Shown here: in pieces, positions 56,672 through 64,000 of the stretch | How positions within the stretch are numbered: the stretch's first letter is position 1 | How the letters are laid out: each line of letters opens with the position of its first letter | Assembly (NCBI GenBank): GCA_016714815.1 | Contig: JADKBZ010000013.1 | Coordinates: 124,001-188,000, forward strand | Direction of reading: 5' to 3' | DNA: 64,000 bases | Origin: Holophagales bacterium | Lineage (GTDB): Bacteria > Acidobacteriota > Thermoanaerobaculia > UBA5066 | Position numbers and translations under genes: made by a program | Notes under the pieces: model-generated | Seen by the model: only the letters and a program-made list of their open reading frames with translations | Database searches by the model: none | Told to the model about the DNA's origin: nothing

Positions 56672-57605
56672 ACACGAAGACGGAAAGAAGATCCTCAAGG
56701 CGCTCGGCCTTCCCCCTCAGCAGCAGACGGACATCGCCTCCTACACGCTCCTGGCCCTGGCCGGCATCGGCAAGAAGACGCCGTGGGCCTCGGCGGTGCA
56801 GCCGTCGCTGAAGATCCATGCGATCAAGGAGTGGGTGCGCGAGACGTACGGGAAGAGCTACGCCGAAAACACGCGGGAGACGTTCCGGAGGCAGGTGATC
56901 CACCAGCTCGAGCAGGCCCGCGTCGTCGACCGCAATCCCGACGATCCCTCGCTGGCGGTCAACAGCCCTCGGACGCACTACGCCTTGACCGCGGATGCGC
57001 TGGCGGTGGTGCGGGCGTTCGGGACGAGCGCCTTCAAGGCCGAAGCCGAGAAGTTCGGGAAGAGCCACGGCGCCCTTCTCGAGCTGTACCGCGCCGCCCG
57101 CGTCGGGCAGAGGGTGGCGGTGGTCCTGTCCTCCGGCCAGGAGCTGACGCTCTCGCCCGGCGGGCACAACAAGCTTCAGAAGGCGATCGTGGAGGCGTTC
57201 GCGTCGATCTTCACTCCGGGGGCACGGCTCCTCTATCTCGGCGACACGGCCGAGAAGGACCTCTACGTCGACGCCGAGGCCCTGGAGGCGCTCCGGATCC
57301 CCGTGACGAAACACGGGAAGCTCCCCGACATCGTGCTCCACATGCCGCAGAAGGGCTGGTTGATCCTGATCGAGGCGGTGACGTCGCACGGGCCCGTCTC
57401 CCCGAAGCGGAAGAAGGAGCTCGAGCTCGTGATGAAGGACTGCCCTCTGCCCCGCGTCTACGTCAGCGCCTTCCCCGATTGGGCCGAGTACCGCCGCCAC
57501 ATGGCCGACGTCGCCTGGGAGACCGAGGTCTGGATCGCCGACAAGCCCACCCACATGATCCATTACAACGGCGTGAGGTTCCTCGGGCCGCCCCCGCCTC
57601 ACTGA
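56664..57605 (+). CDS. Type II restriction endonuclease, BsuBI/PstI family
   Basis: 313 residues. The family core is very clear: LLYLGDTAEKDLYVD, HGKLPDIVLHM, LILIEAVTSHGPVSPKR and AWETEVWIADKP-THMIHYNG. The D/E-x-K-like residues in the PDIVL..LIEAV region probably form the PD-(D/E)XK catalytic site. N-terminal residues 1-110 are helical, with a winged-helix look. Overlap with the methyltransferase stop ensures coupled translation. Predicted to cut CTGCAG. Confidence 0.92.
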   Translation: MGKHEDGKKILKALGLPPQQQTDIASYTLLALAGIGKKTPWASAVQPSLKIHAIKEWVRETYGKSYAENTRETFRRQVIHQLEQARVVDRNPDDPSLAVNSPRTHYALTADALAVVRAFGTSAFKAEAEKFGKSHGALLELYRAARVGQRVAVVLSSGQELTLSPGGHNKLQKAIVEAFASIFTPGARLLYLGDTAEKDLYVDAEALEALRIPVTKHGKLPDIVLHMPQKGWLILIEAVTSHGPVSPKRKKELELVMKDCPLPRVYVSAFPDWAEYRRHMADVAWETEVWIADKPTHMIHYNGVRFLGPPPPH

Positions 57606-57634
57606 CACGTCACGGGACGGCCTGAGCGCAGACG

Positions 57635-58387
57635 ATGCCCGGCCTCTACGACCCCACCGAGGCGCCGGAGCCCGATCTCTGGTATCCGGCAAGCCCGGCC
57701 GCGAAGCTTCTGGTCGCTTGTCTTGAGGCGTGCAAGGACATCCTCAGACTCGGCGTAGCTCTCGACCAGAGACGCCCGAGCGCCGACCGCCGAGGGATGA
57801 CTCAGCTGTCCACCCCTGTCCTGAGCATCGTCGAAAACGCCGTCGCCCTTCACAAGCTCCTCGGCCAGGAGGATCGATCCTCCTGGCCGTCCGAAGACCA
57901 GGTCGTGTTCCAGCACGTCGGCAAGAAGCTGCGCAAGCTCGCCCATGGCTCCCTTCGCAAGCTTCGGAGCACCAGGAGCGCGCATCACGACGCAAATTGC
58001 CTCGGACCAGATTCCGCACCGCGTGCCACGCCGGAGGTCGTTCTGGAGCCACTCGGCCACGCCCTCATCCTTCTCACCCTGGCCTTGAATCACGAGAGGG
58101 TGTTCACCTGGACCCGGATTCCCGATAAAACGAAACCCGATGAAATCGAGCTCTTCATCGAGGCCGCCGCGCGCTTCCGGACAGTGAAGGACGACGAGGG
58201 GTACCGCCGTCCACGGGAGATCCTCCGTCTGACGATCACGAAAGACCCTCGGCTTGAAGCGTTCGAGTCGATCGACGCGACGATCACCCTCTACAACCAC
58301 CTCGTACAGGACGCGGGGTATCCGCGCCAACAGATCGTGACGCGCCCGCGGGCGCCCGTCCCTTCAGACGAGCCCTCGCAGACGTAG
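57635..58387 (+). CDS. Hypothetical protein downstream of the restriction system
   Basis: 250 residues, mixed helical, with no signal or membrane segment. A central VVFQHVGKKLRKLAHGSLRKL region resembles nothing I know. It follows the endonuclease by 29 bp on the same strand, so it may be co-transcribed and contribute to defence, and it converges with the PIN-like gene. Confidence 0.55.
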   Translation: MPGLYDPTEAPEPDLWYPASPAAKLLVACLEACKDILRLGVALDQRRPSADRRGMTQLSTPVLSIVENAVALHKLLGQEDRSSWPSEDQVVFQHVGKKLRKLAHGSLRKLRSTRSAHHDANCLGPDSAPRATPEVVLEPLGHALILLTLALNHERVFTWTRIPDKTKPDEIELFIEAAARFRTVKDDEGYRRPREILRLTITKDPRLEAFESIDATITLYNHLVQDAGYPRQQIVTRPRAPVPSDEPSQT

Positions 58388-58402
58388 CGCGGCCGAAGCG
58401 GT

Positions 58403-59397
58403 CTACAGCGCTTCGAGCGCTCCGATGAGCGAGTCGACGGTCTTCATCGAGAAGACGGCAGCTCCCCACGGTTCGGCTATCCGCCTCTGCTCGATACGCA
58501 GGCGTTGCCGGTTGTCGGCCAGGACACAAAGGAGCATGCGGGGATCGCCACAGAGAGCATTTCGATGTCGCCCGGGTCCCCTGCCTGCAACGGCTCGTTT
58601 CCCGTGAGGATGTCGGCCGACAGCTGGGCGCTGATGAGGACTGGCGGGAGCGCCTTGTAGACGTCCGAATCGAAGTACCCGAAGACTCCCGGCCACCCCG
58701 CGGGAGTGCCACCCAGTTCGTCCCAGCGCACGCGAAACTCGTGCAGCGTCTGGAAGCCCATGACATCCGTAAGGTCCGGAGCCTCGCCGGAGCTGATCCG
58801 GCGGATGAGGTCCTGCGCGTCCCTGAGCCAGCCCCTTCCATCGCCAGAGAGCTCGAGCGCGAGCTGCTCCTCGTACTTCACGCCGGCCTTCCGCTTGTCA
58901 CCGCGAAAGGGCTCGAAGACGACGACCTTCTCCGATCGCAGGGCGCGACGTTCCCCCGTGACGACCGTACCCGGGCTCGACACGGCCAGAATCCGATCGT
59001 TCCTTCGTTCCTGCAGGACGGCCCCCGGATCCCACGCGAAAAAGTAGCGCCTGTCGAGCTCGAGCCCCGACTCGCCCCGCACAAATGCCTCCATTCCGCG
59101 GAGGGTCAGCGCGTGCGTCACCTCGAAACGCGACTTCATCCGCACACCGCGGGAGAGCCGGGCCTGTTCGACGGCGACATCCTCGTCCAGGCGCTTGAGG
59201 GCGTACTCCTCGTCCTGCTCGCCTTCAGGGACCGCGAGCCGCCCGTCCTTCACCAACGACAGGACGAGAGATCGCAGCTTCTCCAGCCGGGGATCCTTCT
59301 CCTCGCCCCGCCTGAGCTTGGCGAGCTTGATGAGAATCGAGCTGTCGAGCCAGAGCGTCGGCGTCGCCGGCTTCCGGACCGTCACGACGATAGGCAA
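58403..59397 (-). CDS. PIN-like domain protein (apparent frameshift)
   Basis: A TTG start at 59397 preceded by GGAGG with a 6-nt spacer. The N-terminus TLWLDSSILIKLAKL looks like a PIN/VapC-type nuclease start (first Asp). The first frame runs to about 58543 and the remainder (MLLCVLADNRQRLRIEQRR, ending SLIGALEAL) is in another; one base is missing in the GGGG run at 58540-58543. Joined product ~331 residues. A PIN nuclease with a long helical extension near a restriction operon suggests RNA- or DNA-targeting defence; this is inference. Confidence 0.6.
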
Positions 59398-60217
59398 GCT
59401 GCACCTCCGATCACGCCGATGATGCCCGCCCGGCAGCAAAGGCGGCACGTCAGGGACAAATGGGGCCCGAGCCCGACGACCGGGGCGATTCCCGCCGCCC
59501 CCGGTTCCGGCCGGAGGGGCGATGGCGCTGCCGCTCTTCACGCCGCGCGCCGGCGGGGGCCCCGCGCCCCCCTCGCCGTCACGCGCCGTGAATCCCCTGC
59601 GCGTCGCATCACTGCGGCCGGTCGCAGCCTCCGTGCCGCGCCGCACACGGGCCGCTCGCGGGCTAAGCCCGGCTTAGCCCGACGCGTATCCGCTCTCTTC
59701 CCTCGGCGCCGCGCGCCGAGGGGGCGCCCCTCCGGCCTCCAGGGCCGCACAGCGGCCCCGCGGCACAACAGCGTTGGTGCCGGCGCCGGGGTCGTCGCAA
59801 GGCGGCTCCGGGCCTGCGGCACGGCCCTCAAGGGGCCGCGTCCTCCGGCCCTGCGCGGCGGCCATCGCCTGGCACCCGGCTCGCCGCTTCGGCGGTGGTC
59901 CACTTTTCGGTGTTCGTCGCCGTCGTCGCGTTCGGTGACGTCGTCGCTCGCGAGCCGGTCGCCAGGCTTGTCCAGGCGGCGGCAACGCCGCCGCGGCAGT
60001 TCATGGCGTGTCACGGGGCGTGCTGCCGGGGCGCGCCGCTGCGCCCCGCACGCCTCGCGCCACGCCGGACCACGACGAGGTCGACCAGAGCGAGACCGAC
60101 GAGGGAAGCGGCTAAAGGAGGAAAGCAGCTCGACCTTCGGCGTCGTCCCGCGCCGACTCGTCGACGCGGAGACCGAATGGGCTCCGCGATATCAGAGACA
60201 CCGCGCTCCGGCCCGCA

Positions 60218-60270
60218 GGCGGTCAAGGACGCGCGTAGCGCGAGGCTCGTAGAGCCGCTCCTTGACGGCC
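60218..60270. other. Three-way-junction inverted repeat with two GTA triloops
   Basis: GTCAAGGA (60222-60229) pairs with TCCTTGAC (60259-60266). Inside are two adjacent perfect hairpins, CGCGC-GTA-GCGCG (60230-60242) and GGCTC-GTA-GAGCC (60244-60256). Outer bases GGC/GCC can extend the basal stem across one mismatch. This could fold as RNA or as single-stranded DNA. Confidence 0.6.
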
Positions 60271-60923
60271 GAGGACCGGGGCGCAGCCGGGGACGTCGGC
60301 GGCGCGAGCGGTGCCGTTCATGACGTCGTCGTGAAAGTGGCAGAAATCGTTCGGCTACGCGGCCTCCGTGGCAAACGTCGTCTGCCGGCGAGCCCTCCGA
60401 TGCAGAAGACGTTCGGCGAGAAAGGCCACGAGGCTTCTTTTCTTAGCCGCCCTCCGCGGCGGTTCCCGGCCGCGTTGGCGCGACGAGGCGGCGTCGCGTG
60501 GAGCGAGGAGCGCAGCGACGAAGGAGCGCGCACCGCAGCTGCACGCGCGCCAGTACGCGGAGGCAGTGCCAGCGCCTTCAGCTGCCGCGGCCGAAGGCCG
60601 CCGTGATGCCTGGCGCGACGCTCGCCCGCGCCGAAGGCGTGCCCGAGGACCGCAAGGCGCCGGAGCGAGCTCGCGAGCGGAGGCGACGCGGACCGCAGGG
60701 GACGCCGCAGGTGCGTGCGCGAGCGGCGTGTCCAGGCCTTGGTAGACCGCGCGAAGCGCGCTCCTTACGACCGCGCCGGTTTGACATAGCGCTCGACGCG
60801 TTATGTTCAAACGGCCCGCACGGAGCGCAGCGAAGAGCGGCGCCGAAGGCGACGCGGTGCGGGACGCGGAGGGGGCCGGGGTGCCCCCGCGAAACGAAGT
60901 GGAGCGGGACATCAAAGACCCGG

Positions 60924-60947
60924 GTCCGATAGCCGCGGCTATCGGAC
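60924..60947. repeat. 24-bp perfect palindrome
   Basis: Arms GTCCGATAGCCG and CGGCTATCGGAC are exact reverse complements. Candidate protein-binding site, recombination site or transcript hairpin in the gene-poor region. Confidence 0.75.
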
Positions 60948-61187
60948 AGCGCCCCTGACGCCGCGCGGAGCGAAGGCGACGCTTCGCCGCAGCTACGCGC
61001 CGCGGCAGGGATGCGAGGCGCGTGACGGGTTGGGGAAATTGGGGCCCCGCCCGGCGCGCGCCTCGCAGAGCGCCCGGCTCCCCCACCCCGGCCCCCGCAG
61101 CCGGCGCGGGCGCTCCAGGTCCCACGGCGCCCGCTGGCGCCGTGCCGTGCTCGCTCTCGGCTCCTCGGCCCACCGATCTTCCCCAAC

Positions 61188-61253
61188 AATGCACGATTGC
61201 ACGCCAGGCACCGACGCGACCATGCACGATTGCACGCCTGGCACCGACGCAAC
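61188..61253. repeat. Tandem duplication of a 33-bp unit
   Basis: Two 33-bp copies (61188-61220 and 61221-61253) differ at three positions; each has TGCACGATTGCA and GGCACCGACGC. They end 8 bp before the stop codon end of the SUKH immunity gene. Could be an iteron-like or recombination-related site. Confidence 0.75.
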
Positions 61254-61261
61254 ACAATCGG

Positions 61262-62128
61262 TCACGCCAGTTCGCCGCGGCAGAGGCCGACCACGTCGAC
61301 TCCGAGCGCGTCAGGGCGTCGAGATCCGTGTGGCAGCGCCCACACTTCATCTCCGACCGTATCGGCGCTTCCCTTGAGCACGTAGAGCTGTTTCTCGTCC
61401 TCGCCGATCTTGAGAAACCGGTCACCCTGTAGGTCAAACACACGTCCGAACAGATCCTCCGCTCCGAGAATCGAAAGTCGATTCACACGGACACCGTTCG
61501 CCCACCTAAGCAGCGCACGGTAGCTTTCGGGAATCGAAATTCCGTGGATCCTCTGGGCACGCTCAGTTATGCCTATCGGCGTCGGCACAACCACGTTCCG
61601 TTCGAAGTAGCCCCGCTCCACCGTAGTCGCGACCTCAGTGGCGAGATCCTTCATTTCGACTGGTACGCCAGAGATGCGCTCGTTCCAATAGGGTCGCTCG
61701 TCGTGCTCTTGAATTGCAGCTACAACGAGTGATGACACTGCAGGGTATTCAACGGCGCGCGTAAGACCCGGGAAGTGAAAGCGCATTTCCGAGACGGCTT
61801 GCCCCACCATGAAAGAGGCTGAGCCCCGAAACGTCTCTTCGTCAAATAGAGCAAAATTCGCCCATCCCGAAATTGCCGACGTCCCAAACCCCCACTCCGC
61901 CCCTACGAACAGACCTGGGCGGATCACGATGTAGCCCGATACCATCTGCCTCGGCAGCCACTCCGGCCCGTTCCGCGCCGGCCGGTACTGCAAAAATGCC
62001 TTCAACTGCCTGCTGAGCGAAATCAGAGTAATGCTGGGTGAACGCCTCTCCGAAAGTACTTCAAACACCCTTCTCTCGAACGGCGTCAACTCTCTGGGCG
62101 AGGGTTCTGTGCTGCGCTTTCCGAACAT
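61262..62128 (-). CDS. Immunity protein with C-terminal SMI1/KNR4 (SUKH)-like domain
   Basis: 288 residues. The C-terminal ~125 residues show the SUKH pattern ISIPESYRALLRWANG and a following beta-rich half, a superfamily best known for immunity to secreted nuclease toxins. The N-terminal ~160 residues are a separate domain I do not recognise. It starts 3 bp after the stop of the second Rhs toxin, so it is its likely cognate immunity. Base composition is lower in GC than the core genes, supporting transfer. Confidence 0.75.
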   Translation of the reverse strand: MFGKRSTEPSPRELTPFERRVFEVLSERRSPSITLISLSRQLKAFLQYRPARNGPEWLPRQMVSGYIVIRPGLFVGAEWGFGTSAISGWANFALFDEETFRGSASFMVGQAVSEMRFHFPGLTRAVEYPAVSSLVVAAIQEHDERPYWNERISGVPVEMKDLATEVATTVERGYFERNVVVPTPIGITERAQRIHGISIPESYRALLRWANGVRVNRLSILGAEDLFGRVFDLQGDRFLKIGEDEKQLYVLKGSADTVGDEVWALPHGSRRPDALGVDVVGLCRGELA

Positions 62129-62131
62129 CTC

Positions 62132-63586
62132 CTATCGACCACCCCATCTGCGAGCGCGCGCCGAGTCAATCAAGTAGGTCGCACCGTAGTTGATCATGGT
62201 GGGCCCGAAGAGAGCGGCTCCCACGGCCCCCGCCGCCCAGGCGCGCTGCCGAGGCTGCAACCCGTACCAGATCCGACTCAGTGGGTTCGCTAGCGGAGTG
62301 ACTCCTGGCACGAAGTAGTGCGGATCCACGAGCGCGTGTTCGTACGGTGAGACGAGGCTCGCCTCGCCGTGAGCCAAGCGTGCGAAGCCGCGACCCACGC
62401 GAGGAGAGAACGTGCCGGAAACCGCCTCCAGAACTCCAAGTTCACGCTGCGTGACCACCGCATGTGACCAGACGCCGGTGACCTGCTGTCCCGGGTTCAT
62501 CGGATCTGCAACGAGGGGATTGCCCCGTTGTCCCCAACCCATGCGGTTACGTCGAGACCGAACGTTCTCCCACAGCGTAGAGCGCTCTCGGCCCGAGGCA
62601 CTTATCCACAGCGAACCTTCCGCTCGCAGGGCGGCAGCTGTCCCGTGTGCGAGTGCATTGCCCGCAAAGCTAAACGCCGCGTTCCATGCGAGAGTCGACG
62701 AAAAGGAACCCCACTGATCGCCGAATGCGTAGTCGACTGCTGTACCCGAGATAGTGTCGGCGGCGAAGCTCCCGCCAAATGCCCACCACCCAGATAAGCC
62801 CTCTGCAGCTATCCCTGCACTGGTGGCCGCCCCTATCCCACCCAGAATGCCGCCCTTGAGAGTTCCCTTCCCGAATGCACCCCAATCGCCCATCGATACG
62901 ACACTCGAAACGCCTCCGCCGATTCCGCCCCCGAGCGCTGTACCTCCCGACACCCCCAGGCCAAACGCAGCAGCTCCCGTAGCTCCGGCAGCAGACCCAA
63001 GAAGCGCAGCCCCCGACCCGATAGCTGCTCCCGCAATACCGAATTGTGCGGCGTAGCGCCACGAGAACTCCTCGCCGTACACAGACGAACGGTAGAGACC
63101 GTACCCGATCCCACCGAGCCCACCCGCTGCTCCACCGATAGCCCCTCCGACCCACAGTGCCTCACCCGTCGGATCCGTGGCCTCGTTCGGCCTCCACCCG
63201 ACGTAGGCGTACCTATTCGGGGAGTCAACGTCGCCCTGAGGGTCTTCAGAGAGCCAGTTCCCGACCCCCTCTGAGAATCCGCACCCAAAGTCCCCGCATC
63301 CCCAGTGCAGTTCGTGGCTTACACCGCTCGACACCCCGACGAGAGGCGTGCCCAAGAAGTCGAAACCCGGACGCGAGTTTCGGGATAGCTCGGCTCGAAG
63401 ACCGTCAGCGGTTGCGGCTGCAGCTCGTCGCCGCGGGAAGAGCACGAAGCCGCTCGAGCTATCGACGACGTCGCCCGTCGCGAGCGCGCGCTCGAGCGAG
63501 AGCGGCGCGAGATCCGGCGCGCCCAGCGCTGCTCCGCTCCGCGGCACTGACGCGCCGCGCCGCGCCACCAGCGCCAGCACGAGCAC
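62132..63586 (-). CDS. Second short Rhs-type toxin with an unrecognised C-terminal tip
   Basis: 484 residues from a GTG at 63586; the start used by the first toxin was destroyed by a 2-base deletion, leaving a shortened signal peptide. The Rhs core (NWLSEDPQGDVDSPNRYAYV, DPTG) is nearly identical to that of toxin 1. Relative to toxin 1, a base is missing near 63363 and one is added near 63436, so the ~24 residues between are read in another frame. The centre is a long Gly/Ala-rich hydrophobic region (~150-310). The final ~150 residues, probably the toxin, match nothing I know. SUKH-like immunity follows. Confidence 0.75.
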   Translation of the reverse strand: MLVLALVARRGASVPRSGAALGAPDLAPLSLERALATGDVVDSSSGFVLFPRRRAAAATADGLRAELSRNSRPGFDFLGTPLVGVSSGVSHELHWGCGDFGCGFSEGVGNWLSEDPQGDVDSPNRYAYVGWRPNEATDPTGEALWVGGAIGGAAGGLGGIGYGLYRSSVYGEEFSWRYAAQFGIAGAAIGSGAALLGSAAGATGAAAFGLGVSGGTALGGGIGGGVSSVVSMGDWGAFGKGTLKGGILGGIGAATSAGIAAEGLSGWWAFGGSFAADTISGTAVDYAFGDQWGSFSSTLAWNAAFSFAGNALAHGTAAALRAEGSLWISASGRERSTLWENVRSRRNRMGWGQRGNPLVADPMNPGQQVTGVWSHAVVTQRELGVLEAVSGTFSPRVGRGFARLAHGEASLVSPYEHALVDPHYFVPGVTPLANPLSRIWYGLQPRQRAWAAGAVGAALFGPTMINYGATYLIDSARARRWGGR

Positions 63587-64000
63587 GGCGAGCCAGAGCC
63601 TGCGTATCAGCGAAGAGGAGTTTAGCGGCTGAGAGGAGCAGCGCGCGCGGCGTTCTGCGGCTCGACGTCGCCCTCAGGCGCCTCCGACCTCACGAGGCCC
63701 TCGTCGTGGCTCTGCGGGGCCTCCACGGGCGTGCGGCGCGGCCTTCAGCTTCGCCCCGGATGCGTGGCCAGTGGATCTGCCTGAGCTTGTCGATGGCGAC
63801 TGGGTGTGGATCTGGGTCGTCTCGAGCTAGGTGGCCGAGCATCTCTCACGGACGTAGCGGATGTCGGCGCCCCTTCGAGCATCAGCGTCGCCATGGTGTG
63901 CCGGAAGAGGTGACAGGCGCCTTCCTTCTCGATGCCGGAGGCCTCGACGTAGCGCCTCACTTCGTGGCCGAGTAGTCAGGGTTGAAGGGACGGCCGTGGT
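63166..64000 (-). repeat. Direct duplicate of 49729-50571 (toxin N-terminus plus recombinase 3' end)
   Basis: From the GGATCCGT before the DPTG codons up to the window edge the sequence follows 49729-50571 in the same orientation. It is near identical over 63230-63540 and increasingly damaged by small indels from 63540 to about 63850. Copies are ~13.4 kb apart. Homology ends at the toxin tip, so only N-terminus and upstream DNA are shared. Confidence 0.9.
63655..64000 (-). pseudogene. Degraded 3' end of a second tyrosine recombinase gene (cut by window edge)
   Basis: Matches the last ~115 codons of the recombinase at 50221-51288, including the segment around GACHLFRHTMATLMLEG. The stop codon is mutated (TAG to CAG) and several 1-3 base deletions break the frame. 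It continues past the window end. Either a real pseudogene or low-quality contig-end sequence. Confidence 0.8.

Larger units (their letters stand above)
59398..61187. other. Gene-poor, very GC-rich region
   Basis: No reading frame has recognisable protein character on either strand; the frames present are high-GC artefacts. The stretch is dense in inverted repeats (for example a 21-bp palindrome with arms GGGCTAAGCC/GGCTTAGCCC at 59660-59680, and imperfect arms at 60779-60817 with GTTTGACATA and TATGTTCAAAC). It separates the PIN-like gene from the second toxin pair. Confidence 0.6.

Noticed and set aside
59722..59860. Possible integron attC site (CAACAGCGTTG with flanking inverted arms)
   Set aside because: The bases next to AAC and GTT do not fit the R-Y-Y-Y-A-A-C and G-T-T-R-R-R-Y core-site consensus, and there is no integron integrase.
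59895..60323. Plus-strand frame in the gene-poor region
   Set aside because: Arg/Ala/Pro-biased with no recognisable motif and no ribosome binding site; typical high-GC open frame.

Overview
The window is high-GC chromosomal DNA from a Gram-negative bacterium. Gene content (RNase Y with a YmdB-type phosphoesterase, an Omp85/TamB pair, O-antigen ligase, DXP-pathway isoprenoid genes) and gene order suggest Acidobacteriota, perhaps a Thermoanaerobaculia-like lineage. That assignment is an inference from gene order and composition, not from a marker tree.

Left part (1-12.7 kb): signalling and accessory genes. A chemoreceptor signalling domain is fused to a dipeptide-type solute-binding domain (cut by the window edge). 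Then come a pair of inverted GC-rich palindromic repeats, an anti-sigma kinase/antagonist pair, a secreted metalloprotease, a CPBP protease, two convergent histidine kinases, a Ser/Thr kinase relic and tRNA-Asp.

Core (12.8-39.8 kb): almost entirely on the minus strand and tightly packed, often with ATGA or TTGA overlaps. Read in transcription order, the first block is two tRNA-Val genes, thrS, infC (AUU start), rpmI, rplT, pheS, pheT, a coiled-coil protein, zapA, 6S RNA, rny, ymdB, a Trm112-like protein and an O-antigen ligase. The second block is xseA, xseB, ispA, dxs, two zinc dehydrogenases, tlyA, nadK, tamB and a tamA/bamA-like gene. Together these serve translation, cell division, RNA decay, isoprenoid synthesis and outer-membrane assembly.

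Variable part (39.8-64 kb): lineage-specific envelope genes, then a degraded toxin-antitoxin-like region and a DDE transposase. These lead into an island of about 16 kb. The island carries a short secreted Rhs-type toxin with an AHH nuclease tip and an immunity gene; a tyrosine recombinase; a primase/ATPase; a PstI/BsuBI-type restriction-modification operon with an XRE regulator; a PIN-like gene; and 1.9 kb of gene-poor palindromic DNA. A second Rhs toxin follows, with the same N-terminal module but a different tip and a SUKH-like immunity gene. The toxin N-terminus and recombinase 3' end are therefore duplicated in direct orientation about 13.4 kb apart, an arrangement suited to swapping toxin tips. 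This is the most interesting system in the window.

Caution: at least six otherwise intact genes, including the essential thrS, each lack exactly one base, in several cases inside a G or C run. This looks like a consensus-sequence error profile, so frameshifted genes are described as probably intact.
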